A DNA stretch of 64,000 nucleotides from NCBI RefSeq assembly GCF_022227765.1, contig NZ_JAJMLZ010000006.1, positions 124,001 to 188,000 of the forward strand, given 5' to 3'. Under the pieces are notes generated by a model. It was not told the DNA's origin and made no database searches. It saw nothing but the letters and a program-made list of their open reading frames with translations. Below, piece after piece: positions 20,351 to 30,675 of this stretch. How positions within the stretch are numbered: the stretch's first letter is position 1; the number at the start of each line of letters is the position of its first letter. The stretch comes from Ectothiorhodospira shaposhnikovii. GTDB lineage: Bacteria; Pseudomonadota; Gammaproteobacteria; Ectothiorhodospirales; Ectothiorhodospiraceae. The position numbers were made by a program, and so were the translations under genes.

Positions 20351-21328
20351 TCAGACCACGCCGGCGCGCAGCAGGTCGTGCATGTTGAGGGCGCCCACCA
20401 GGCGTTGACCCTCGTCGAGCACCGGCAGGGCGCTGATCTTGTGATCCTCCATGATCTTCAGGGCCTCGGCGGCCAGCATGGTGGGGGCGGCGGTCTTGAA
20501 CTGACGGGTCATCACTTCACCGATGGTGGTGGCATGCACGTCCACGCCCCGGTCGAGTGTGCGGCGCAGGTCGCCGTCGGTGAAGACACCGATGAGTCGT
20601 CGCTGTTCATCCACTACCGCCGTCATGCCCAGGCCCTGGCGGCTGATTTCCAGCAGGGCATCACCCAGGGGCGCATCGGCCCGCACCACGGGGATGCGTT
20701 CGCCGGTATGCATGATGTCCGCCACGTGCAGGAGCAGCCGGCGGCCCAGGCGCCCGCCCGGGTGGGAGCGGGCGAAGTCGTCGGCGGTGAAGCCGCGGGC
20801 TTCCAGCAGGGCCACGGCCAGGGCATCGCCCATGGCCAGGGCGGCCGTGGTGCTGGCCGTGGGGGCCAGGCCCAGGGGGCAGGCCTCCCGGGCCACGCTC
20901 ACGTCCAGGTTCACGGTGGCCTCCCGCGCCAGGGTCGAGCGGGGATTGCCGGTGAGGGCGATCATCGGCACGCCCAGGCGACGGATCAGGGGCAGGATGG
21001 TGAGCAGTTCATCGGTCTCGCCGGAGTTGGACAGGGCGATGACCGTGTCACCCGGCGTGATCATGCCCAGGTCTCCATGGCTGGCTTCACCCGGGTGGAC
21101 GAAGAAGGAGGGGGTGCCGGTGCTGGCCAGGGTGGCGGCGATCTTGTTGCCGACATGGCCGGACTTGCCCATGCCCGTGACCACCACTCGACCGGTGCAG
21201 GCGAGCAGGTGTTCGCAGGCGCGGATGAACCGGGCGTCGATGCGGGCCATCAGGCCGCGGATGCCCTCGGCCTCCGTGTCCAGTACCGCCAGGGCAAGTT
21301 CGCGGGTCTTTTCCGGATTGAGTTTCAT
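20351..21328 (-). CDS. kdsD: Arabinose-5-phosphate isomerase
   Basis: This 325-residue enzyme interconverts ribulose-5-P and arabinose-5-P, the first committed step of Kdo synthesis. It has an N-terminal SIS domain (VVTGMGKSGHVGNKIAATL, HPGEASHGDLG, ~40-190) and two C-terminal CBS domains (~205-325). It sits 33 bp before kdsC and 62 bp after yrbG on the same strand. Tandem CBS domains are the normal KdsD layout; their ligand is unclear. Confidence 0.95.
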   Translation of the reverse strand: MKLNPEKTRELALAVLDTEAEGIRGLMARIDARFIRACEHLLACTGRVVVTGMGKSGHVGNKIAATLASTGTPSFFVHPGEASHGDLGMITPGDTVIALSNSGETDELLTILPLIRRLGVPMIALTGNPRSTLAREATVNLDVSVAREACPLGLAPTASTTAALAMGDALAVALLEARGFTADDFARSHPGGRLGRRLLLHVADIMHTGERIPVVRADAPLGDALLEISRQGLGMTAVVDEQRRLIGVFTDGDLRRTLDRGVDVHATTIGEVMTRQFKTAAPTMLAAEALKIMEDHKISALPVLDEGQRLVGALNMHDLLRAGVV

Positions 21329-21390
21329 GATGCCGTCATGCTACCAATGCTTCAGGTGGGTTGAGCAAGATTATTTTCTGTCTTCATCGC

Positions 21391-22383
21391 TTACGCCGCT
21401 CCCCCGGCCGGACTCAGGCTCAGATACACCCAGGTCATGTAGCCGATGAAGAGCGCCAGCAGCACTCCGCCCTCCATCCGGTTGATGCGCCTTGGACGCC
21501 CCCGGAAACTGAAGGCCATGACGATGATCAGCAGGGTCAGGCCCACCATGACCGGAAAATCCCGCCACAGGGCATCGGCCGGTACGCCGGCGGGGCGGAG
21601 CAGACCCGGGATGGCCAGCACGCCCAGCAGATTGAACAGGTTGGAGCCCAGGATGTTGCCCAGCACCAGATCGGGTTCGTTGCGGCGGGCACTCATCAGG
21701 GCCGCCGCCAGTTCCGGCAGGCTGGTGCCGATGGCGACGATGGTCAGCCCGATCACCAGGTCGCTCACGCCCAGGGCGGTGGCGATGTTCACCGCTCCCC
21801 AGACCAGGGCCCGGGCGCTGATCAGCAGCAGCACCAGGCCGATCAGCAGCCAGAGAACGGCCCTGCCGGTGGAGACCGCCCGCGGAATCTCCGCCTCGAA
21901 CTCGCCCTGGATCGGGTCGGGGCCGTTGTTGCGTCCCTTGAGGCCGTCCCGCACCATCCAGGCCATGACCAGGATCAGGCCGCCCAGCAGGATCAGGCCG
22001 TCCATCCTGCCCAGGGTGCCGTTGAGTACCAGCAGGTAGGCCAGCACGCTGACCCCAAGGACCAAGGGCATTTCCTTGCGCAGGGTGGCGGAGGTGATGG
22101 CCAGAGGGGCGAGCAGGGCCGTCATGCCCAGGATCAGGCCGATATTGGCGATGTTGGAACCCACCGCGTTGCCGATGGCCAGCCCGGAGTTGCCCTGCCA
22201 GGCGGCAATGCCGGAAACCAGCAGCTCCGGCGCCGAGGTGCCGAAGCCGACGATGGTCAGGCCGATGATCATGGTGGGGATGCCCAGGTTGCGCGCCAGG
22301 GCGGCGGCACCGAAGATGAACCGGTCGGCACTCCAGACCAGAATGACCAGACCCAGCAGGACGGCGGTGATGGAAGTGAGCAT
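21391..22383 (-). CDS. yrbG: Sodium/calcium exchanger family protein (YrbG-like)
   Basis: This 330-residue membrane protein has about ten hydrophobic helices and the two inverted alpha-repeats of the Ca2+:cation antiporter family: GFGTSAPELLVS with GNAVGSNIANIG, and AIGTSLPELAAAL with GNILGSNLFNLL. It should exchange Ca2+ or another cation across the inner membrane; the substrate is not proven even for E. coli YrbG. It leads the minus-strand kds-lpt-rpoN run and diverges from the DUF72-like gene with only 38 bp between starts, so promoters must be compact or lie inside coding sequence. Confidence 0.92.
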   Translation of the reverse strand: MLTSITAVLLGLVILVWSADRFIFGAAALARNLGIPTMIIGLTIVGFGTSAPELLVSGIAAWQGNSGLAIGNAVGSNIANIGLILGMTALLAPLAITSATLRKEMPLVLGVSVLAYLLVLNGTLGRMDGLILLGGLILVMAWMVRDGLKGRNNGPDPIQGEFEAEIPRAVSTGRAVLWLLIGLVLLLISARALVWGAVNIATALGVSDLVIGLTIVAIGTSLPELAAALMSARRNEPDLVLGNILGSNLFNLLGVLAIPGLLRPAGVPADALWRDFPVMVGLTLLIIVMAFSFRGRPRRINRMEGGVLLALFIGYMTWVYLSLSPAGGAA

Positions 22384-22421
22384 ACAGGTGTTTGCGATAG
22401 GGCTGTGGGGGACGGGGCGCC

Positions 22422-23015
22422 ATGGCTGATCGGGCGGATTTTACCCTGGACTTCGGGGTTCGTGACTGGGAACACCCGGCTTGGCTGGCGCAATTCTACC
22501 CGGATGATCTGCCGGCGTCCTGGCGTTTGTCGTATTACGCCAATGAATTTCGTGCCGTGCTGGTGCCCAGGGAGCGGCGCCTGGCCGCCGGTGAGGCCGG
22601 CATGCGTGTCTGGCGGGACGAGGTGTCCCGGGGGTTCCGGTTCTATCTGGAGCTGTCACCGGAGGACGATGCGGTCGTGCCCGCCAGAGCCGAGGCGGTC
22701 CTGGGTGATCATCTGGCCGGCTATGTGATGGCGGCCGGGGCGGCCCTTCCTCCGCCCGGCACGGGCCGGCCCTGGTTTGCATCCCGTGCCGAGTCCGGTT
22801 CGGCGCGACTCTGGACCGGCATGGATGCCCCGGGCGCCTGTGGTGGCGTGGGCCTGCTGACACTGGATGGCCCGCCGGACCTGCGGGCCTTGCGTGGGCA
22901 GTTGGAGTGTTTCATCCACGGCAGCCCGGCCGGGGCGGGGCTGCTGTTCATGGATGCCGGACCCGGTACGGTGGATCAGGCCATGACCATTGCCGCGCTG
23001 CTGGGAGTGGCTTGA
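22422..23015 (+). CDS. Hypothetical protein, DUF72-like N-terminal half
   Basis: I do not know the function of this 197-residue protein. The N-terminal part resembles DUF72 (FGVRDWEHPAWLAQFYPDDL, then LSYYANEFRAVLVP and GFRFYLEL), but DUF72 proteins are usually about 240-300 residues and form a TIM barrel. Here the second half is short and unlike them. There is no signal peptide or membrane segment. It precedes mlaF closely, and the longest possible mlaF frame overlaps its 3' end. It may be cotranscribed with the mla genes. Confidence 0.75.
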   Translation: MADRADFTLDFGVRDWEHPAWLAQFYPDDLPASWRLSYYANEFRAVLVPRERRLAAGEAGMRVWRDEVSRGFRFYLELSPEDDAVVPARAEAVLGDHLAGYVMAAGAALPPPGTGRPWFASRAESGSARLWTGMDAPGACGGVGLLTLDGPPDLRALRGQLECFIHGSPAGAGLLFMDAGPGTVDQAMTIAALLGVA

Positions 23016-23910
23016 CAGGACCCGGACGGCCCGGGAACATTCACGGTGCCTGACCACCCGCCCCCCATTCAAACCCAGGACCCGGACCATCGACGCCTCT
23101 CCCGACAAGACGCCCTGGATCGAGATCCGTGATCTGCATTTTGCCCGCGGTGATCGCAAGATCTTCGACGGCCTGAACATCACCATTCCCCAGGGGCAGG
23201 TGACGGCCATCATGGGCCCCAGCGGCACCGGCAAGACCACGTTGCTGCGGCTGATCGGGGGGCAGCTGCGCCCCGATCACGGCCAGGTGCTGGTGGAGGG
23301 GCGGGACGTACATCGTCTTTCTCGCCGGGAGCTGTATCGCCTGCGCCGTCGCATGGGCATGCTGTTTCAGAGCGGGGCACTGCTCACGGATCTGAACGTC
23401 TTTGACAACGTGGCCTTTCCCATTCGCGAGAACACCCGCCTGCCGGAGCCGCTGGTGCGCAACCTGGTGCTCATGAAGCTGGAGGCGGTGGGCCTGCGCG
23501 GCGCGGTGTCCCTCATGCCCAGTGAGCTCTCCGGCGGCATGGCCCGGCGGGTGGCCCTGGCCCGCGCCATCGCCCTGGACCCGCTGCTGATGATGTATGA
23601 CGAACCCTTTACCGGCCTGGACCCCATCACCATGGGCGTCATCGTGTCCCTCATCCGTCGCCTCAACGATGCCCTGGGCATGACCAGTATCGTCGTGTCT
23701 CACGATGTGGCCGAGGCCGGCTCCATCGCCGACTGGGTCTACCTCATTTCCGAGGGCAGGGTGGTGGATGCCGGTCCGCCGGAGCAGTTGCGCCGGGAGG
23801 CCTCGGACTGGTCCCGTCAGTTTCTGGAAGGCTTGCCGGATGGTCCGGTTCCCTTCCATTATCCGGCGCCGGATTATCTGGATGACCTCATGGGAGGCGA
23901 TACACGGTGA
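22990..23910 (+). CDS. mlaF: Phospholipid transport ABC ATP-binding protein MlaF (start uncertain)
   Basis: The ATPase of the MlaFEDB complex, which drives phospholipid movement between inner and outer membrane. Walker A (GPSGTGKTT), the signature ([14 protein letters not shown]) and Walker B ([14 protein letters not shown]) are all present, and homology begins at WIEIRDLHF. No ATG or GTG lies in frame before that point. The only in-frame conventional start is TTG at 22990, inside the previous gene. A GTG with a fair GGGAA site exists at 23046 in another frame; removing one C from the six-C run at 23061-23066 would join it to mlaF. The true start is therefore open. Confidence 0.93.
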   Translation: MPRCWEWLDRTRTAREHSRCLTTRPPFKPRTRTIDASPDKTPWIEIRDLHFARGDRKIFDGLNITIPQGQVTAIMGPSGTGKTTLLRLIGGQLRPDHGQVLVEGRDVHRLSRRELYRLRRRMGMLFQSGALLTDLNVFDNVAFPIRENTRLPEPLVRNLVLMKLEAVGLRGAVSLMPSELSGGMARRVALARAIALDPLLMMYDEPFTGLDPITMGVIVSLIRRLNDALGMTSIVVSHDVAEAGSIADWVYLISEGRVVDAGPPEQLRREASDWSRQFLEGLPDGPVPFHYPAPDYLDDLMGGDTR

Positions 23911-24689
23911 TGGGACCTTTCCAACGGCTGGGGCGCTCGGCACTGGGCGTGCTGGAACGCCTGGGGCGGGGCCACCTGTTCCTGCTGCGCACCCTGCTGG
24001 CCATGGGGACGCTGGTGCGTCGTCCGGGGTTGCTGCTGCGGGAAATCTATTCGGTGGGGGTGTTGTCCCTGCTGATCATTGCCGTGTCCGGCCTGTTCGT
24101 GGGCATGGTGCTGGGGTATCAGGGTTACATCACCCTGGTGGACTTCGGTGCCGCCGAGGCCCTGGGTACCGTCGTCGCCCTGTCCCTGGTCCGTGAACTG
24201 GGGCCGGTGGTGACCGCGCTGCTGTTTGCCGGTCGGGCCGGTTCCGCGCTGACGGCGGAGATCGGCCTGATGAAGGCGACGGAACAGCTCTCCAGCATGG
24301 AAATGATGGCGGTGGACCCGTACAAGCGGGTGATTGCGCCGCGTTTTCTGGCCGGCGTGATCTCCCTGCCGTTGCTGGCGGCGATCTTCAGTGCCGTCGG
24401 CGTGGCCGGCGGCTATTTCATCGGTGTGGGGGTGCTCGGGGTGGATGCCGGCGCCTACTGGTCGCAGATGCAGGCCAGCGTGGATTTCCACGAAGACGTC
24501 ATGAACGGCGTGATCAAGAGCATGGTCTTTGGCGTGGTGGCTGCCTGGATCGCCGTATTTGAAGGTTACGATGCCACGCCCACCTCGGAAGGGGTGAGCC
24601 GGGCCACCACGCGCACCGTGGTGCACACGGCACTGGCCATTCTGGCCCTGGACTTCATTCTGACCGGACTCATGTTCGGTGATATCTGA
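23907..24689 (+). CDS. mlaE: Phospholipid ABC transporter permease MlaE
   Basis: This 260-residue integral membrane protein is the MlaE/YrbE permease, with about five to six hydrophobic helices and the conserved [24 protein letters not shown] region (given in parts: [27 protein letters not shown]). Two of these bind a MlaF dimer. GTG at 23907 is favoured since GGGAGG lies 9 nt upstream; ATG at 23910 is the alternative. It overlaps the mlaF stop, so the genes are coupled. mlaD follows 15 bp later. Confidence 0.95.
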   Translation: MMGPFQRLGRSALGVLERLGRGHLFLLRTLLAMGTLVRRPGLLLREIYSVGVLSLLIIAVSGLFVGMVLGYQGYITLVDFGAAEALGTVVALSLVRELGPVVTALLFAGRAGSALTAEIGLMKATEQLSSMEMMAVDPYKRVIAPRFLAGVISLPLLAAIFSAVGVAGGYFIGVGVLGVDAGAYWSQMQASVDFHEDVMNGVIKSMVFGVVAAWIAVFEGYDATPTSEGVSRATTRTVVHTALAILALDFILTGLMFGDI

Positions 24690-24704
24690 TAACGGGACGG
24701 CAAG

Positions 24705-25163
24705 ATGACGACGCGCAGGATCGAGATCACCGTGGGCATCTTCGTGGCCCTGGGCCTGGCGGCCCTGTTCATGCTCGCCGTGCAGGTGAGCAACCTGGGC
24801 GAGTACCGGGGCGGCGACGGCTATGAGGTGCATGCCTATTTCAACAACATCGGCGGCCTGAAGGTGCGGGCCCCGGTGACCATGGCCGGGGTACGGGTCG
24901 GTCGGGTGAGCGCCATCACCTATGACGCCGAGCGCTTTCAGGCCCGGGTCAGCTTCACCATCTCCGCCCGCTATGACCAGTTGCCCACGGATACCCAGGC
25001 CAGCATCTATACCGCCGGACTGCTGGGAGAGCAGTATATCGCCCTGGAGCCCGGCGGCGAGGATGAGGTGCTGCGGGACGGCGACGTGATCCTGTTCACC
25101 CAGTCGGCCCTGGTGCTGGAGGAACTGATCGGCCGGGTGCTGGTCAACCTTACCGGAAACTGA
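24705..25163 (+). CDS. mlaD: Phospholipid transport MCE-domain protein MlaD
   Basis: This 152-residue protein has an N-terminal anchor (ITVGIFVALGLAALFMLAV) and one MCE domain (~38-120, with IGGLKVRAPVTMAGVRVG and GLLGEQYIALEPG). MlaD forms a periplasmic hexamer that exchanges lipids with MlaC. The single short MCE domain separates it from the long PqiB and YebT proteins. It sits between mlaE and mlaC; its stop overlaps the first possible mlaC ATG. Confidence 0.95.
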   Translation: MTTRRIEITVGIFVALGLAALFMLAVQVSNLGEYRGGDGYEVHAYFNNIGGLKVRAPVTMAGVRVGRVSAITYDAERFQARVSFTISARYDQLPTDTQASIYTAGLLGEQYIALEPGGEDEVLRDGDVILFTQSALVLEELIGRVLVNLTGN

Positions 25164-25180
25164 TGTGGAGTCCCCTTGTG

Positions 25181-25830
25181 ATGAAGCCCCTTGTCCATCT
25201 GACTTTCACGGCCTGTCTGGTACTGGTCCTCAGCCTGGTGCCGGCGGCGGCGGCCACCCAGGACCCGGTGAAGCTGGTGGAGCAGACCTCCGCCCGGGTG
25301 CTGGACAAACTGCGGGAAGATCCTGAGCGGACCCGCAATGATCCGGAGTTTCTCTATGCCCTGGTGGACGACATCATCCTGCCGGTGGTGGATGTCCAGG
25401 GCATGTCGCGGCTGATCCTGGCCCGGCACTGGCGTACCGCCACCCCCGAGCAGCGGGAGCGATTCACGACGGCCTTCCAGAACATGCTCATGCGCACCTA
25501 CACCCTGCAGATGGCCGAGCACATGGACAAGGATATCCGGGTCCTGCCCCATCGCAGCCGTCAGGATGATCGCATGGCTTCGGTGGCCACCGAGATCGTG
25601 ATGGGGCAGGGGCGATCCAACATCCCCGTCATCTACAGCCTGCGGCCCGTGGACGGAGAATGGAAGATTTTCGATCTGACCGTGGAGGGGCTGAGCTTCG
25701 TGACCAATTTCCGCACCAACTTCGGTGCCGAGGTGGAGCGCCATGGCCTGGATGCCCTGATCGAGCGCCTGGAGGCCGGTGACGAATCCCTCATCGAGGA
25801 GGCCGTTCAGGCCGATGTGGGGGCGAGCCG

Positions 25831-25834
<4 letters not shown>
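25181..25834 (+). CDS. mlaC: Periplasmic phospholipid-binding protein MlaC
   Basis: This 217-residue secreted protein has a signal peptide ending near PAAAA (~24) and the MlaC/Ttg2D domain (tolerance family). It ferries a phospholipid between MlaD and the outer membrane MlaA-OmpC complex. ATG at 25181 is preferred over 25163 because GGAG (25167-25170) is 10 nt upstream and the shorter form has a better n-region (MKPLVHL). mlaB overlaps its end by 4 bp. Confidence 0.93.
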
Positions 25835-27446
<1,612 letters not shown>

Positions 27447-27451
27447 GCCCC

Positions 27452-28093
27452 ATGCCAGAACAGACACTGACCATCGCCCTGTCCAAGGGGCGGATCTACA
27501 AGGATACCCTGCCGCTGCTGGCGGAAGCCGGGATCGAGCCGAAGGACGATCCGGAGACCAGTCGCAAGCTGATACTGGATACCAACCGTGACGACGTGAA
27601 GTTGGTGGTGATCCGCGCCACCGATGTGCCCACTTATGTGCAGTACGGGGCCGCCGATGTGGGGGTTTCCGGCAAGGATGTGCTGATGGAGCACGGCGGG
27701 GAAGGGTTGTACGAGCCCCTGGATCTGAACATCGCCCGCTGCCGTCTGATGGTGGCGGGGCGTCCGGAGGCCGCGGCGCGGGCCGGCCGCCTGCGGGTTG
27801 CCACCAAGTTTGTCAACACCACCCGTCGTTATTATGCCGAGCAGGGTAAGCAGGTGGAGATCATCAAGCTCTACGGTTCCATGGAACTGGCGCCGTTGGT
27901 GGGGCTGTCCGACTGTATCGTGGACCTGGTGGACACCGGCAATACCCTCAAGGCCAACGGCCTGGTGCCCCTGGAGCACATTGCCGACATCAGCTCCCGT
28001 CTGGTGGTGAACAAGGCCTCCATGAAGATGAAGTCCGCGCGCGTCAAGCGTCTGCTCAAGGATCTTGAGGCGGCGGTGGCGAGGCGGGCCTAG
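27452..28093 (+). CDS. hisG: ATP phosphoribosyltransferase, short form
   Basis: This 213-residue protein catalyses the first step of histidine synthesis (ATP + PRPP). It has [18 protein letters not shown] at the start and the PRPP-binding block near [16 protein letters not shown]. It lacks the C-terminal ACT-like regulatory domain of ~300-residue HisG, so it is the HisG-S form, which works only with HisZ. HisZ is not in this window. ATG 27452 lies 5 bp after the murA stop; upstream in-frame codons overlap murA. A DAHP synthase separates it from hisD. Confidence 0.95.
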   Translation: MPEQTLTIALSKGRIYKDTLPLLAEAGIEPKDDPETSRKLILDTNRDDVKLVVIRATDVPTYVQYGAADVGVSGKDVLMEHGGEGLYEPLDLNIARCRLMVAGRPEAAARAGRLRVATKFVNTTRRYYAEQGKQVEIIKLYGSMELAPLVGLSDCIVDLVDTGNTLKANGLVPLEHIADISSRLVVNKASMKMKSARVKRLLKDLEAAVARRA

Positions 28094-28175
28094 ACCGCCT
28101 GCCCCCCAATGACGGCCGGCTCCCGCGGTGACTTGTGATTGCCCTGACCGTTTCCCGAGAGGATCATGAAATTCG

Positions 28176-29231
28176 ATGCCATACCAGACCGATGATCTGA
28201 GAATCCTGGGTATCCAGGAAGTGTCCCCCCCGGAACAGCTCCACCGGGAGTATCCCGTCAGCGACGAAGCCGCCCGGACCGTTTACGAGTCCCGCAACGC
28301 CATTCACCGGATACTCAAGGGGGAGGATGATCGTCTGCTGGTGATCGCCGGTCCCTGCTCCATCCATGACGTGGAGGCAGCCCGGGACTACGCGGCCCGT
28401 CTGAAGGGATTGCGGGATGAACTGGCGGCCGACCTGGAAGTGGTGATGCGGGTCTATTTCGAAAAGCCCCGGACCATCGTCGGCTGGAAGGGGCTCATCA
28501 ACGATCCCGACCTGGACAACAGTTTTCAGATCAACAAGGGCCTGCGCCTGGCCCGCGGCCTGTTGCTGGACCTGGCCCGACGGGGCGTACCGGCCGCCAC
28601 CGAATATCTCGACCTGATCAGCCCCCAGTACGTGGCGGACCTGGTGGCCTGGGGCGCCATCGGCGCCCGTACCACCGAAAGCCAGGTACATCGCGAGCTG
28701 GCCTCAGGGCTGTCCTGTCCGGTGGGCTTCAAGAACAGCACCGACGGCAGCCTGCAGGTGGCTGTCGACGCCATTCGTTCCAGCTCGAAACCCCATCATT
28801 TCCTGTCCGTGACCAAGGCGGGACGCTCGGCCATCTTCTCCACGGCGGGCAACGGGGACTGCCACATCATCCTGCGGGGCGGCAAGACGCCCAATTACGA
28901 CCCCAAGAGCCTGGACGAGGCCGCCGAGGCCCTGCAGGATGCCGGTCTGCCGCCCCAGCTCATGATCGACTGCAGCCATGCCAACAGCCGCAAGGACCCG
29001 GCCCGCCAGGTGGAGGTGACCCGTTCCGTGGCGGCTCAGATCCATGGCGGCGACCGTCGCATCATCGGTGTGATGCTGGAAAGTCATCTGGTGGCGGGTC
29101 GTCAGGACCTGGTGGCGGGCAAGCCTCCCGTCTACGGGCAGAGCATCACCGATGCCTGCATGAGCTGGGATGACACCGCCCCCCTGTTGCGGGAGCTGGC
29201 CGCCGCGGTCAAGGCCCGTCGCGGCCGTTGA
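28176..29231 (+). CDS. DAHP synthase, class I AroF/G/H type
   Basis: This 351-residue enzyme condenses PEP and erythrose-4-P to start the shikimate pathway. Motifs are VIAGPCSIHD, YFEKPRTIVGWKG, GFKNSTDGSL, GDCHIILRGG and IDCSHANS, which include the metal-binding cysteine, histidine and glutamate sites. Which aromatic amino acid inhibits it (Tyr, Phe or Trp isozyme) cannot be told here, so I give no symbol. It lies between hisG and hisD. AGAGG lies upstream of the ATG at a rather long spacing (13 nt). Confidence 0.94.
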   Translation: MPYQTDDLRILGIQEVSPPEQLHREYPVSDEAARTVYESRNAIHRILKGEDDRLLVIAGPCSIHDVEAARDYAARLKGLRDELAADLEVVMRVYFEKPRTIVGWKGLINDPDLDNSFQINKGLRLARGLLLDLARRGVPAATEYLDLISPQYVADLVAWGAIGARTTESQVHRELASGLSCPVGFKNSTDGSLQVAVDAIRSSSKPHHFLSVTKAGRSAIFSTAGNGDCHIILRGGKTPNYDPKSLDEAAEALQDAGLPPQLMIDCSHANSRKDPARQVEVTRSVAAQIHGGDRRIIGVMLESHLVAGRQDLVAGKPPVYGQSITDACMSWDDTAPLLRELAAAVKARRGR

Positions 29232-29260
29232 AGGCCCTGGTTGCCATCCTGTCTGCCTCT

Positions 29261-29287
29261 GCCCTTCTCCCCCAAGGGGAGAAGGGC
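29261..29287. repeat. 12-bp perfect inverted repeat between DAHP synthase and hisD
   Basis: GCCCTTCTCCCC (29261-29272) is exactly complementary to GGGGAGAAGGGC (29276-29287) with a 3-nt loop. There is no T-run after it, so it is not a standard intrinsic terminator. It resembles the purine/pyrimidine palindromic repeats scattered in many proteobacterial genomes. It could also act as an mRNA stability element inside the operon. Confidence 0.7.
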
Positions 29288-29327
29288 GCGCTACACTAGC
29301 CAATCCATTCCGTTTCGAGGCGTCCCC

Positions 29328-30644
29328 ATGCCGCAGATCAATCGCCTGGACTCCCGACAAGCCGATTTCCGCGCACGACTGGATCAGTTGCTGGCCTGGG
29401 AGAGCGTATCCGACGAGGCCGTGTTCACCACCGTGCGCGACATCCTGGCCGATGTACGACATCGGGGCGATGCGGCCGTGCTGGAATACACGGCCCGGTT
29501 CGACCGCCTGGAAAAGACCGCCGTGGCTGAGTTGGAGATCCACCGGGACCGGCTTGACCAGGCCCTGACCCGCATCGCCCCGGCGCACCGGCAGGCCCTG
29601 GAGCGGGCCGCGGAGCGAGTGCGCCGCTATGCCGAACATCAGAAACTGTCCGACTGGCAATACACCGAGCCCGACGGCACCGTGCTGGGCCAGCAGGTGA
29701 GCCCCCTGGATCGGGTCGGACTCTATGTGCCCGGCGGCAAGGCAGCCTATCCCTCCTCGGTGATCATGAACGCGATCCCGGCCAAGGTGGCCGGGGTACC
29801 CGAGGTGATCATGGTGGTACCCACGCCGGACGGGCAGGTGAACGACCTGGTGCTGGCGGCGGCGGCCGTGGCCGGGGTGGATCGGGTGTTTGCCATCGGC
29901 GGGGCCCAGGCGGTGGCGGCACTGGCCTACGGCACCGGGACCATTCCGCAGGTGGACAAGATCGTGGGCCCCGGCAACATCTATGTGGCCACCGCCAAGC
30001 GCATGGTTTTCGGGGCCGTGGGGATCGACATGGTGGCGGGGCCGTCCGAGATTCTGGTGGTCTGTGACGGCCGGACCGATCCCGACTGGATTGCCGCCGA
30101 CCTGTTTTCCCAGGCCGAACATGACGAGGATGCCCAGGCCATCCTGGTCAGTCCCGACGCGGACTTCCTGGAGGCGGTGGCGGTCGCCATGGATGCCCTG
30201 CTTGAACGCATGCCCCGGGCCGAGATCATTCGTACGTCCCTGGCTGCCCGGGGTGCCCTGATCCGGGTACGGGATCTGGACGAGGCCGTGGAGGTGGCCA
30301 ACCACGTGGCGCCGGAGCATCTGGAACTGTCCGTGGCCGAGCCCGAGGCCATGGCCCGGCGCATTCGCCATGCCGGTGCCATCTTCCTGGGGCGTCACAC
30401 AGCCGAGGCCGTGGGTGACTACTGTGCCGGTCCCAACCACGTGCTGCCCACCTCCCGCACGGCGCGCTTTTCCTCGCCCCTGGGGGTCTATGACTTCCAG
30501 AAGCGCTCCAGCCTGATTCACTGCTCCGCCGCCGGGGCCTCCGATCTGGGTCGGACCGCCTCCGTGCTGGCTCGGGGGGAGGGGCTGGTCGCCCATGCCT
30601 GTTCGGCGGAATACCGCATCGACCCCAAGGTTGATGATCGCTGA
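29328..30644 (+). CDS. hisD: Histidinol dehydrogenase
   Basis: This 438-residue zinc enzyme performs the last two steps of histidine synthesis, oxidising histidinol to histidine with NAD. The [20 protein letters not shown] and VAPEHLEL blocks and the [14 protein letters not shown] segment match the family, including zinc and substrate ligands. ATG at 29328 ([14 protein letters not shown]) was chosen because upstream in-frame codons fall within the inverted repeat. hisC follows. Confidence 0.96.
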   Translation: MPQINRLDSRQADFRARLDQLLAWESVSDEAVFTTVRDILADVRHRGDAAVLEYTARFDRLEKTAVAELEIHRDRLDQALTRIAPAHRQALERAAERVRRYAEHQKLSDWQYTEPDGTVLGQQVSPLDRVGLYVPGGKAAYPSSVIMNAIPAKVAGVPEVIMVVPTPDGQVNDLVLAAAAVAGVDRVFAIGGAQAVAALAYGTGTIPQVDKIVGPGNIYVATAKRMVFGAVGIDMVAGPSEILVVCDGRTDPDWIAADLFSQAEHDEDAQAILVSPDADFLEAVAVAMDALLERMPRAEIIRTSLAARGALIRVRDLDEAVEVANHVAPEHLELSVAEPEAMARRIRHAGAIFLGRHTAEAVGDYCAGPNHVLPTSRTARFSSPLGVYDFQKRSSLIHCSAAGASDLGRTASVLARGEGLVAHACSAEYRIDPKVDDR

Positions 30645-30675
30645 GCCTGTTCCCATTGCCTGTGTCCACGATACG

